NCBI GenBank assembly: GCA_964482035.1
Contig: CAYZVC010000001.1
Location: 310,001 to 374,000, forward strand
Origin: JANJWP01 sp964482035
Lineage (GTDB): Bacteria > Patescibacteriota > Gracilibacteria > BD1-5 > UBA2023
Direction: 5' to 3'
DNA: 64,000 nucleotides
Shown here: one piece after another, positions 19,901-29,958 of the stretch
How the letters are laid out: every line of letters starts with the position of its first letter
Position numbering within the stretch: position 1 is the stretch's first letter
Translations under genes and position numbers: made by a program
Notes under the pieces: model-generated
Database searches by the model: none
What the model saw: only the letters and a program-made list of their open reading frames with translations
What the model was told of the DNA's origin: nothing

Positions 19901-20950
19901 ATGAAAAAAACGTTCGCCGTTCTCGCTTTCGCGGTCGTCATCGCACTTTCGGCGTTTCCGTCCGCATCAGTTTTCGCGGAAGGCGCCTCCCAGCAGCAAG
20001 AACAGCGCGCCATCGCCCTTCCGTCCGCCACCGTCCTTCCGCAAGAAGGCGAATTCAGCGACCGGGACGGCGCGTCCGTCGTTTCGAAATCCTGACGTTT
20101 CGTCATCGCGTTCCAATTCGCCGAGCCTTCGAAATTCGACAAGATCACCCTCGTCCATGCCCAGGGCATCCAAGACGGCACGGCGGTTTTCCTTTTCAAG
20201 CCCAAAGGCTCGGCGTCACAGGTCTGACAGGTTCCGGTCTCCCTCGCGTCGGGTTCTTTCGAACTCCCGCAGGAACTCGATTCGCGGAATTTCGAATATT
20301 TCGGACTCGTGGTCGCCTCGTCACAGGCGAATTTTTCCGACATCTCCCCCTCGTTCGTCACGTTCGGCGACCGAGTTTCCAGTGCCTTCGCCGTCGAATC
20401 CCAAAAACCTTCCACCATCAATCTCCTGTACGGACACAAATTGGGCACGACCCCGCTCGTCGCCGTTCTGGGGTTCCTCGTCATCGCGGCAGGATTCGTT
20501 TTCGTTATCGTGGGAAAGCCGAAATACGCTCTCGCGATCCTTTTGGTTCTCTGGGTTTCCTACGACCTGCTCCTGGTCCGCGACCAGTTCTCCATCATGT
20601 CGAAAACCCGAGAAACCTTCCTTTCTCCCGCCGATCCGCAAGACCGGACGTATTTCGATTTCGGAAACCTGTACGCCTTCCTCGATACGGCGCGCGACTG
20701 TCTTGCCGGGCAAGAAGGCGGAATCAATTTGTACGCCCCGTCGGAATGGCCGTTTCTGACGAACGTATCCTACCACCTCGTCCCGAGGTCCGTTACCTGG
20801 AACACCAAAGACCAGGCTTTTTACGCGGCCTTCGCGGGAGGGGAGTACAAAGATTGAAAATTCTACTACCGGTGAGTCCTCGTTGACGAAAACGTCTCTC
20901 CCGTCTGTTCCGTGAAAGGGGGTTCGCTTATCTTGAAGAAAACCAAATAG
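19901..20950 (+). CDS. Exported protein with two membrane helices, unknown
   Basis: 349 residues. Signal peptide MKKTFAVLAFAVVIALSAF with likely cleavage after VFA. The exported part (to about residue 170) looks beta-rich and resembles a small carbohydrate-binding or discoidin-like fold only vaguely (FVIAFQFAEPSKFDKITLV, FELPQELDSRNFEYFGLVV). Two membrane helices lie at about 188-225. The C-terminal 120 residues (RTYFDFGNLYAFLDTARDCL, WNTKDQAFYAAFAGGEYKD) follow. UGA is read as Gly four times; the last two are near the end before UAG. Its place between the GT2 and the GT-C enzyme suggests a part in glycan assembly or export. Confidence 0.7.
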
Positions 20951-20953
20951 TCC

Positions 20954-22306
20954 ATGCCGTTCCTCGCTTTCGTTTTCTGAAACCTCGCCCCGCTAGTGGT
21001 CGGAGCGGTCGCGCTTCGTGCTATCGACCGCCAAAAGAAACTTTCCCCTGCCGAACTTCTGGCGTACGGATACCTGCTCGGCATCGCCGTCGTAGGTTTC
21101 GCATATTTCGTATCGGGTTGGGACGGAGGCGGATTCTTTTGGGTGGAAGTCGCCCTTTTCGCTTCGGCCGCCGCCTGTGCCGTTTCGGTTTTCGTAAAGA
21201 AAGACCTCAGGGCGTACCTTCCGAAACCGTCGTTCCCGTCGGGCAAGAATCTCCTCGTCGTTGTGCCGCTTTTGCTGCTCGTCGGCTTCCGGCTGTTCTT
21301 TTCGGCCTTCAATACGTACTACGTGCCTTCGTATTTCGATGACGAAAAATGAAACTGGAACGTGAAGTCGAAACAGATTTACTACGCGGGAAAAATCGTG
21401 ACCGACGACGTGAAGAGTCCCGCATACGTCTGAGGCGGAGGGCATTCGGAATATCCGCTCCAGTTCATCCTCTATAAGACCCATTTGTCCCAATTGGCCG
21501 GCGGATGGAACGAGCCCCTCGCGAATTCGGTCACATTGCTTTTTTGGCTGACCGTCCTCGTCCTCGTCTACGCCTCTTTCCAAAGCCCGTTCTGGGGCGT
21601 GGTCGCGGTCTACGCGCTCTGTTCGCTCCCGCTCGTTTCTTGGCACGTCGGTCGCGCGTATTTCGACCTCGTCGTAGCTTCGTATTTCCTTCTCGCCCTT
21701 ATGAACGTGAGGAAATACGCGATAACGAAAGACGCGATTCGGTTGCTTCTCGTCGGCATTCTGGCGTATTCCGTGGTCTTTACGAAGAACGAGGGAATGG
21801 TCATGGTCGTTCCGAGCATCGCCCTCGGGTTCGCCGCGTTGTGGCTGCTCGCTCGTAAAAATCCGAACCTCCCCAAATTTTCATCGAAATCGGTCGCTCT
21901 CGCCGCCATCCCTTTCGCGTTCATCGTGCCGCACCTGGTTTTCCGCGCGGCGTACCACCTTTCGTTCAACCCGCACTCCAAGATGGCCGCCTACGGCTTC
22001 CATGCGGATTCGTTGTTACTCTACTGGACGTACTTCACCCAATGGGGAAGCTTCAACGTTTTCTGGTACGCGCTTCCGCTCTTGTTCGTCCTGACGTGGA
22101 GAAAATGGTCGAAGCCGCAGAACCTGCCGGTGGCCGTCTCGCTTTCCGCCATGCTCGCCGCGATGTTCGTGATCTTTTCCTTCACGAACAACTACGCGTA
22201 CTTGGCCGACCAGACCACCATCAACCGCACGCTTCTCATTTTCATGGTTCCCGTGACCTATTTCTGCATGCTTTTCCTCGATCCGTCGACTTCGGAAAAG
22301 GCATAG
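20954..22306 (+). CDS. Integral membrane glycosyltransferase, GT-C fold
   Basis: 450 residues with about ten hydrophobic helices. The first long extracytoplasmic loop contains YFDDEKGNWNVKSKQIYYAG, matching the acidic catalytic loop of GT39/GT83-like (PMT, ArnT) enzymes that use polyprenyl-phosphate sugars; the Gly after DDEK is UGA. A second UGA precedes GGGHSEYPLQF. Start ATG 20954 is 3 bases after the previous stop; UGA also occurs near the start (FVFGNLAPL). Stop UAG. With the GT2/GtrA genes upstream this forms a plausible route for extracytoplasmic glycosylation. Acceptor unknown. Confidence 0.78.
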
Positions 22307-22311
22307 CAGTT

Positions 22312-22338
22312 TTGGAAACGTCGCGATTTCGATATACT
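22312..22338 (+). promoter_or_regulatory. Leaderless promoter inside the glycosylation operon
   Basis: TTGGAA at 22312-22317 and TATACT at 22333-22338 (spacer 15; 16 if TTTGGA is used). The ATG at 22346 begins eight bases after the -10 box. Confidence 0.5.
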
Positions 22339-22345
22339 CCGCCGC

Positions 22346-23479
22346 ATGAAAATCCTCTTCGTTCTCGATTATTACGTTCCGCATATCGGTGGGGCGGAAA
22401 CCCTGTTCCGAAACGTCATCGAACGCCTCGCCGCGCGCGGTCACCAGGTGACGGTGCTTACGTGCCGGCATAACGCGGAGGTGCCGGCGTTTGAAAAAAC
22501 CGATTCCGGAGTCGAAATCCACCGCGTAGGTTCCGGACGGATCGACCTCATTTGGAGCGCTCTCGGAAAAACGGGAAGACGTCTCGCGAAAGAAGCCGAC
22601 GTCATTCAGACCACTACGTATTCCGCCGCCATACCCGCGAGCGTCCTGGGTTTGGCGTACCGCAAGAAAGTCGTACTCACGGTTCTCGAAGTGTTTTGAA
22701 AGCTCTGGTACCGCTTCATGGGGTGGAAGGGGTTTTTCTACGCGCTCTTCGAACGCGCTATCTTCCTCTTTCCGTTCGAACGGTTCCTCTGCATTTCGCA
22801 ATATACCAAAAACAACCTTCGGATCCATTTCGGAATCGAGGACGCGAAGCTCTCGACCGTCTATTGCTGACTCGATTCGGATTTTTGGAACGAATCCACT
22901 CCGGATGAGGCGAACGTCGCCGCGCTCCGCAAGGAACTCCGCCTTGAAAACGCGTATTCCGCGCTGTATTTCGGTCGTCCGGGGGTTTCCAAAGGATTGG
23001 AACATTTCGTCGCGGCGATGCCCGAAATCGCGCGCCAGATTCCCGATTTCCGAGCGGTACTCATCGTTTCCTGAGACGACAAGGAGCGTTCGGATTTCAT
23101 TAAGGCGAAAATCCGCGAATCCGGAATGGAAAGCAGGGTCGAATGGATTCCCGGCGTAAAGTATTCCCTCCTCCCAGATTACCTCTCTACGGCCGACGTC
23201 GTGGTAGTGCCGTCCCTCGTCGAAGGGTTCGGATTCTCGGCGGCCGAAGCCTGTTCCCTCTGACGGAACGTCGTAGTCTCGTGAGTCGCGTCGCTTCCCG
23301 AGGTCGTCTTCGGAAAGGTCGCTTTCGCCGAACCGGGCAACCCGGCCGACATCGCGAGGGCCGTCGTGGACATGAAATCCTGAAGGCACGAAACCATTGC
23401 TAAGAAACGCTTCTCTTGGGAGGACAACGTGGAGAGGACGGAAAAAACCTATTTCGATATCGTTCAGAACGGACGGTAG
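22346..23479 (+). CDS. GT4-family glycosyltransferase
   Basis: 377 residues, GT-B fold. N-terminal domain opens MKILFVLDYYVPHIGGAETL, the typical GGAE donor of this family; the C-terminal nucleotide-sugar domain has LYFGRPGVSKGLEHFV and VVVPSLVEGFGFSAAEACSL followed by UGA-Gly (conserved Gly of EAxxxGxPV) and another UGA-Gly in VVSGVASLPEVV. TVYCGLDSDFW also uses UGA at the conserved Gly. At least six UGA codons; stop UAG. Sugar specificity cannot be told. It is followed by a methyltransferase and another GT4, all closely spaced. Confidence 0.88.
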
Positions 23480-23489
23480 CCGCACGCAC

Positions 23490-24143
23490 ATGAAAAACTC
23501 CATTTACGACGAAGTTCCCGACGAGTATTCCACCCTGCGCAAGGGGTGGATGTTTTTCGAGAAGATCCGCATCGTTTCCGAATTTTTGGACCTCGGTAAG
23601 AAAACCGTTTTCCTCGATTTCGGATGCGGCACCTGAGATTTCGTCGCCGAACTCGCCGCCGCCTTTCCGGATTCCGTTTTCATCTGATACGACCTTAACG
23701 AAACGTACGTATCCCACGCGTCGAAAAAATTCTCGCCGCTCGGGAACCTCTCTTTCACGTCTTCCCTCGACGCGCTTTCCGGCGAAGACTTCGATCTCGC
23801 CTACGTGAACGACGTCATCCACCATTTCCCTACCGAAGTGGATTTCTTCGATGCCGTGGGAAACCTCAAGTGGAAGAAGTTCCTCGTCGTCGAACCCAAC
23901 CAGTTCAATCCCTACGTGGCCTACATGCAGTACTCCATGCCGGGGGAAAGGAATTTCCGACAGTCCCGTTTCGAAACCGTAGTCGGCGGAAGGGGGTTCG
24001 CGATTCTTGAAAAACGCTTCCGCTTCACGTTTCCCAATTCTTTTAAATCGCTTTCCCCGGCGTTCGCGAAAATCAACTCCGCCCTTGAGAATTCCCGTCT
24101 TCTCTGAGGCGCCGTCCAATATCTGATCGAGCCGAAAGCCTAA
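23490..24143 (+). CDS. Class I SAM-dependent methyltransferase
   Basis: 217 residues. Motif I FLDFGCGTG has its last Gly encoded by UGA, and motif II ends FIGYDLNETYV with another UGA-Gly. LAYVNDVIHHFP matches the post-II/motif III region of small-molecule methyltransferases (UbiE-like fold). A third UGA gives SRLLGGAVQ near the end before UAA. Between two GT4 genes, so a sugar or glycan O-methyltransferase is the best guess, but no substrate-specific motif is visible. Confidence 0.82.
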
Positions 24144-24146
24144 GCC

Positions 24147-25241
24147 ATGAAAATCCTCATCGTCACCGATTACCACAACCAGACCGGCTCTGGAAAGCAG
24201 AACTACCAGCTTCTTCTCGGGCTCCGCGCCCTCTGACACGAAGCGGAAATCATGAACCTCGTTTCGAAACAGGGGTTTAAAAAGGTTCCGGATTACGGCG
24301 TGAACGTCGTTTCGAAACATTTCCTCCTGGGCGTTTTTCATGACTTTCCCAAGGGCTTGCGCCAACACTTGGTAACGAACCGGTACGACGCCGTCCTCCT
24401 CTGACAGCACGGCCTCGCGTACCTCAAAGACGCCATAGAGTCGACGGGACACATCCCCGTACTCCTTTTGGCCGACCTGTTCCCCATCGATTGGAGGTAT
24501 ACCAACCGCTTCGACCCGAGATTTTGGATCTACGCGCTTTTCATGCTCCGCGGATACGACCGCTTTGAAAACGTCGTATTCATTTCGAAGTATACGGAAG
24601 GCGAATATTTCGATAGGGTGGGGCGCTTGCCGAAGCATTCGGCCGTCATCCACATCGGTACCGGTTCTCCGTCGGAAAACGGGGGCGACGCCGACTCGAC
24701 GGTCGATTGGAACGCGGAATTCGAAGGAAAGAAGGTCGTTCTCCAGGTCTGATCTTCCGACAAGCGCAAGAACGCCGAAACCTTTTTCGAAATCGCCCGG
24801 AAATTCCAGGATTCGAACGGATCGGAAGACGTCGTCTTCGCAAGGGTGGGGTACACGTCCGACGCGCTGAAGAAGTCGGCTTCCTCAAACGTGAAATTCT
24901 ACCGTTGAATATCGGAAGGAGACCTTCGGGCGCTCTACTGCCATTCCCACGTTTTCGTCTTCACCTCGCTCGCCGAAGGATATGGCATGCCCGTAGTGGA
25001 AGCCCGAATGCTCGGCGTGCCCGTGGTGAGCTCGAAAATTTCGGACATGGCCGACATTTTCAAGGAGGACGGCCTCTCCTTTTTCGTGGACGACCCGAAA
25101 GACGCCGAATCCTACTGCCGCATGATCCGCCCCCTGCTCGAAGTGAAAAAATCCGGAGCGCCTTCCGCGACTCTGGCCGAAAAACTTTCCGTCCCCGCGG
25201 AGGTTGCGAAATACCTCGCTTTCTTTAGGGAACTTACGTAG
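24147..25241 (+). CDS. GT4-family glycosyltransferase
   Basis: 364 residues. Rossmann-like start MKILIVTDYHNQTGSGKQNY, donor domain with VVLQVGSSDKRKN (Gly from UGA) and VFTSLAEGYGMPVVEARMLG, the ExxxxxxxE retaining GT4 motif, followed by PVVSSKISDMADI. Internal UGA also at RALGHEAEI and LLGQHGLAYL; stop UAG. A promoter for the next block follows, so this is probably the last gene of the first glycosylation operon. Confidence 0.87.
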
Positions 25242-25250
25242 CTTTATTGT

Positions 25251-25278
25251 TTGAATTTCGCCCCGTTTTCCCTACACT
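25251..25278 (+). promoter_or_regulatory. Promoter of the gmd operon
   Basis: TTGAAT at 25251-25256, 16-bp spacer, TACACT at 25273-25278; leader of about 65 bases to the ATG at 25350. Confidence 0.55.
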
Positions 25279-25349
25279 TGGCACAGTTTAAACGCCCGTT
25301 GCCGTCCCGATAGGTGCGGCGATGGAAATTATCTGTCCTAAAACCGAAT

Positions 25350-26440
25350 ATGAAAAAAGCGTTCATCACCTGAATCACCGGCCAAGACGGGGCGTACCTC
25401 GCCGAACTCCTCCTCGACAAGGGCTACGAGGTCCACGGACTCCAGCGCCGGGCTTCGCTTTTCAATACCGCGCGTATCGACAAGCTCCTTCAGGGCGAAC
25501 GCAAATCCCACATCAAGCTCCACTTCGGCGACGTGACCGACGGTGCCGGACTTTCGAAGCTTTTCTCCGAAATCAAGCCGGACGAAGTGTACAACCTCGC
25601 GGCGCAATCCCACGTCCGCCTCAGCTTCGACATGCCGGAATACACCGCCCAGACCGACGCGGTGGGCGTATTGCACCTTCTCGAAGCCATCCGCGTGAAC
25701 GGCCTCGAAAAGCATACTCGCTTCTACCAGGCTTCCACCTCCGAAATGTTCGGCGGAGTCGGCTACAACATGCCGGAAGCCGGATATACCGAAGCTTCGC
25801 CGTTCCACCCCCGCAGCCCGTACGGCGTAGCCAAGCTCTACGGTTTCTGGATCATCGCCAACTACCGCGAGAGCTACGGCATGTTCGCGTGCAACGGCCT
25901 TCTTTCAATCACGAATCCCCGCTCCGCGGAGAGAATTTCGTGACCCGCAAGATTACCCGTGCCGTCGCGCAGATCAGCCTCGGGCAGCTCGATAAGATCA
26001 CCATCGGCAATCTCGACGCTAAACGGGATTGGGGTCACGCCAAAGACTACGTCGAGGCGATGTGGCTCATGCTCCAGCAGGACAAGCCGGAAGATTTCGT
26101 CATCTCGATGGGCGAAACCAACACCGTGCGCGACTTCATCAACTGGTCGTTCAAGGAAATCGGCGTGGATATCGTATGGAAGGGAACGGGCATAGACGAA
26201 GTGGGAACCGACGCCAAGACCGGAAAGGTTCTCGTGAGCATCGACCCCAAGTTCTTCCGCCCGGCGGAAGTCGACCTTCTCCTTGGGGATTCCACCAAGG
26301 CCCGCACCCAGTTGGGCTGGAAGCCGAAATACACCCTCGCTTCCATGATTTCCGAAATGGTGCGCATGGATTTGGAAGAGGCGAAGAAGGTCCAGACTCT
26401 GAAAGACGCCGGATTCGAGGTGTTCGCCCAGTACGAATAG
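25350..26440 (+). CDS. gmd: GDP-mannose 4,6-dehydratase, with one-base frameshift
   Basis: Converts GDP-mannose to GDP-4-keto-6-deoxymannose. MKKAFITGITGQDGAYLAE carries the dinucleotide motif with its first Gly from UGA; QASTSEMFG and SPYGVAKLYGFW give the catalytic Ser/Glu and YxxxK. At about 25903-25906 the frame breaks: CNGLL continues in the -1 frame as FNHESPLRGENFVTRK, so one T is missing relative to a T4 run. After the break the remaining protein is complete to UAG (FRPAEVDLLLGDSTKA). Repaired length is about 363 residues, normal for the family. It could be a sequencing or assembly error or a recent inactivating mutation; the unbroken conservation on both sides favours error or a very young lesion. 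Confidence 0.9.
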
Positions 26441-26455
26441 CTTACAACAGCCACC

Positions 26456-27373
26456 ATGTCTTTGAAAATCCTCATTACCGGCGGTTCCGGTTTCATAGGA
26501 AAGCGGCTTATCGACGAGCTTTTAAATACCCACGAGGTTGAAATTTTCAATCTTTCCACATCGTGAGTCATTGGAACGAATTTCGTAGAACTCGAAAGAG
26601 ACGAGCTCTACGATTTTTCGAAATTGCCCGATGACTTCGACTACGTCATACATACTCTGGCGCTTTCGAGCGATCGATATTGTCAGGATTTCGACCTTAC
26701 GGAAAAAATGAACGTCACGTTCACTAAGAACGTTCTTCAGTTTTGCGCTCGGCAGAAATCCCTAAAGAAATTCGTGCATTTTTCATCGATCGTCGTATAC
26801 GACAACGCTAACGAGCCGCCGGTTAAAGAAACTGACGCTCTGCGTCCCTATTACGGAAATTACAGCTTTACCAAGGGCGTTGCGGAGTCTTACGTGGAAT
26901 ATTTTTCAGAAAAATTCAAAGTACCGTCGGCCATTTTGAGGTTTTCCAATATGTACGGTCCGGGGCAGATCTTTGAAAATTCCCCCTTCCTTATTCCTGA
27001 AAAAATCTACCAAGGCCTTACGGAAGGTAAAATCATTGCCCAGACAGACGTTCCGGTAAGGGATTTTCTCTATATAGACGACGCTATCGAAGCCATATCC
27101 CTCGTTTTGTTTTCCGATTGCGAATGAACCTTCAACGTCGCTTGAGGCGAAGGGGTGTCGGTTGGTAAAATTGTGGAGGAAATCGCAGGACAACTTGGCG
27201 TTCCGTACTCTTTTGGAGGATGAGAACCGAGAGGACCAATCAGATTTTTCGCTGATACCGCCAAAATTAATTCGACAGTTTGATGGGTGCCTAGAACGAC
27301 TTTGAAGGACTGAATTTCCCACACCGTTCGATCAATACAAGGCGCAGTATTTTCTTCTTCAGCATCTAATTAA
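26456..27373 (+). CDS. NAD-dependent sugar epimerase/dehydratase (extended SDR)
   Basis: 305 residues. Rossmann motif LITGGSGFIGKRLI at the start; FVHFSSIVVYDN and YSFTKGVAE give the catalytic Ser and YxxxK; RFSNMYGPGQ and RDFLYIDDAI are typical of nucleotide-sugar epimerases. The C-terminal third needs six UGA-Gly codons (for example EGTFNVAGGEGVSV, the conserved NvGtG-like region); stop UAA. Acting after GMD it could reduce or epimerise GDP-4-keto-6-deoxymannose, as GDP-fucose synthase or RMD do, but I cannot distinguish these. Base composition drops from here on. Confidence 0.82.
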
Positions 27374-27381
27374 ATACCGAT

Positions 27382-27996
27382 ATGAGCAATATCAAACTGG
27401 TTCTTTTCGATATGGATGGCGTTTTGATAGACGCGAGAGAATGGCATTACGACGCGTTGAACAAAGCCTTGGAACTTTTCGGTTACACGATTACCAGGCA
27501 AGAACATGAAAATTTTTATGACGGGTTGCCGACTAAGGTAAAACTTGAACACTTGACGAAGGAAAAATGACTTCCCCGTTGATTGCATCGCTTCATAAAT
27601 GACATGAAGCAGCAATATACCATGGATGCCATATACAACAACAGCCATCCTGATTTTGCCAAACAGGTAATGCTCAAAAAGCTCAAGGCAAGAGGGTTTT
27701 CGGTCGGAGTGTGTTCGAATTCGATTCGTTCAAGCATAGAACTCATGCTGAAGAAGGCTTTGATTTTCGATTATTTCGATTTCGTCATCAGCGCCGATGA
27801 CGTGAAGGAATCAAAGCCTTCTCCGCAGATGTATCTCCTTGCCATGGAGAGGGCTTCGGTACTTCCTTCCGAGACGATTATCGTTGAGGATTCTCCTCAT
27901 GGCATTCAGGCCGCAGAGGCTTCCAACGCAAACGTAATTAAGGTTAAGGACGCGACCGAAGTCCATTGGTGAATCTTCGATACGTTCGATTTCTAA
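27382..27996 (+). CDS. HAD-family phosphatase, beta-phosphoglucomutase-like
   Basis: 204 residues. Motif I FDMDGVLIDAREWHYDAL with nucleophile Asp, motif II VCSNSIRSS, motif III Lys in KESKPSPQMY, motif IV VEDSPHGIQAAEASN. UGA is read as Gly at EKGLPRGLHRF and in the final WGIFDTFDF before UAA. Next to a nucleotidyltransferase, it probably dephosphorylates a sugar or polyol phosphate in the same activation pathway, as in heptose and related capsule pathways; a mutase role is also possible. Confidence 0.83.
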
Positions 27997-28009
27997 CTCT
28001 GATACGAAC

Positions 28010-28753
28010 ATGCTCAACATCGTAATACCTATGGCGGGGGCCGGAAGTCGATTCGCCCAAGCGGGATACACGTTTCCGAAACCGCTCATCGAAGTGAAGA
28101 ATAAGCCCATGATACAGGTCGTCGTCGACAATCTTCGTCCTGCGGATTTTCTTGGCGATTATAAATTCACGTTCATCGTCCAGAAGGGGCACTATGACAA
28201 ATACGCCCTCAAGCACCTTCTTGGACTCATAGCCCCAAACTGCAATATTGTCATCACGGATTGACTGACGAAAGGCGCGGCTTGTACCGTTTTGCTCGCG
28301 AGCGAACACATAGATAATGATGACGATCTCCTCCTCGCGAATTCGGATCAGTTTTTGGAAGGTGGGATTTCTGATTTTTTGGAATCTTGTAAAAATCAGA
28401 AACATGACGCATCGATCATGACTTTTAAGGCTACCCACCCCAAATGGTCTTTCGCAAGATTATGATCCGATTGATTCGTAGAAGAAGTCGCGGAAAAAAA
28501 GCCAATTAGCGATAATGCGACAGTTGGCCTCTACTACTTTAAAAAGGGCTCGGATTTCGTAAGGGGCGCCCAGAACATGATACGAAAGAACATCGTAGTT
28601 AACGATGAATTTTACGTATGTCCCGTATACAATGAATTGATATTAGATGACAAGAGGGTTTCCATCTTCGATATCTGAAACAGGATGCACGGAATCGGTA
28701 CTCCCGAAGATTTGAACCGCTTTCTAGACAGCAAAGCATCTGAGACGATCTAA
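28010..28753 (+). CDS. Sugar- or polyol-phosphate nucleotidyltransferase
   Basis: 247 residues. The N-terminus NIVIPMAGAGSRFAQAGY then FPKPLIEVKNKPMI is the NTP-transferase signature (GxGxRF and the PKxL lysine); KGAACTVLLASEHI and LLANSDQFLEGGI with the catalytic Asp follow. Five UGA codons are read as Gly, for example TDGLTKGAA, RLGSDGFVEE and FDIGNRMHGIG. Stop UAA. Nucleotide and sugar specificity unknown; similar proteins occur in capsule loci next to HAD phosphatases, as here. Confidence 0.82.
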
Positions 28754-28776
28754 TATTTGGCAATTGAGAACGGGTT

Positions 28777-29097
28777 ATGGAAAGACATAGGCTTTCGGAT
28801 TATAAAAAAGGTTGGTTCGTCTGAGATTTCGATCCCGTCATCATTAAAACGGGTGATTTCGAGGTCTCTATAAAGCATTATGACTCAGGTGCCGTAGAAA
28901 TGCCCCATTACCATGCCATAGCCACCGAAATAACGGCAATTACGTCCTGACGTTTCGTTATGAACGGTGAAAACCTCGGTAAAGACGACATCATCGTCCT
29001 GAGTCCTGGGGAAGTCGCGAACTTTCAATGCCTTGAGAGCGGCACTACCGTGGTCGTAAAGACGCCATCGATTCCCGAAGACAAATACTTAGTCTAA
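28777..29097 (+). CDS. Small cupin-like protein
   Basis: 106 residues, broken into short pieces under the standard code. With two UGA-Gly codons (KKGWFVGDFDP, TSGRFVMNG) it is a single beta-rich protein. MPHYHAIATEITAI gives the HxHxxxxxE-like cupin motif 1, and VLSPGEVANFQ resembles motif 2. Stop UAA. Its place directly after the nucleotidyltransferase and before a GDPD-like gene suggests a sugar-nucleotide modifying or sensing role; function otherwise unknown. Confidence 0.7.
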
Positions 29098-29102
29098 TTG
29101 CC

Positions 29103-29954
29103 ATGAGGATTCTGACACACCGCTGATTGGAGCCTGGGAATCCTGATTTTCATTTTTCAGAGAGCAGTTTCGAGGCTTTTGAAAACCAGCTTTCGAGATG
29201 ATTTTGATTGGAGTTCGACGTTAATTTCTCGAAAGACAATATTCCGTTCGCTTTTCACGATTCTTCCTTCAAAAGAATTTCGAATTGAACCAACGATGGC
29301 TCCTTCTCGGAATTGAACTTCTCTGAGATTTTGAGTGTCTGATTGCCATGAGACTGTCATTTTGCAAAAATCGAAGACGTCTTCGCGCTCATACTGAAAT
29401 TCTCGAATAAAGATGAATTTTCAGCTTTGCACGTTAAGGCGAAGTTCCAATCGCCGATATTCCTCGATAAGATTTTAGAAATCTTCGATTCGTATGAAGG
29501 GGGCGTAGACAGAGTTATCCTTTTCGATTTGCTTCCGGAAGCCGCACAATATCTGAAGCAGAACAATCCGAATATACGCACCTTCGCTTCTGTTGCCCAT
29601 CCATTCGACGTAAAGCGTTTTTCGCATTGCGTGGGTTGAACCCTCTTGCCCTTCGACGATTTTTTAAATATGCGATCGGTATATGATTGAGCCTGGTTGG
29701 ATGAGTGGGACAGGTTGGATGAGAACTGACTCACGAAAGCCCTCTATGTTCGCGATTCGTTCCTGTCATTGCGTAGTCGGTGATTTCAGATAGCCGTAGT
29801 CTCTCCTGAATTACATGCTTCGTCCCCATGATTATACGGTGGGGAATCGCATCAGGATTGCGTAGATCACCTTTCTCTTGAAAAGAGAATTCTTGAAATT
29901 TCTATGCTTTCGCCTGACTTCTTTTGTACAGACTATCCTTCCTTTTTGGCTTAA
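29103..29954 (+). CDS. Glycerophosphodiester phosphodiesterase-like protein (GDPD)
   Basis: 283 residues, invisible under the standard code because eleven UGA codons are used as Gly. The opening LTHRGLEPGNPDFHFSESS, then FEAFENQLSRGFGLEFDVNF, NIPFAFHDSSFKRIS carry the GDPD catalytic pattern HRG, ExD and HDxxxxR. The rest forms a TIM-barrel-like series (ALHVKAKF with the Lys after the barrel strand). The second Glu of the usual ENT motif is replaced by ESS. Stop UAA. In a polysaccharide cassette it may make or hydrolyse a glycerol- or other polyol-phosphodiester substituent. Confidence 0.8.
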
Positions 29955-29958
29955 CGAT

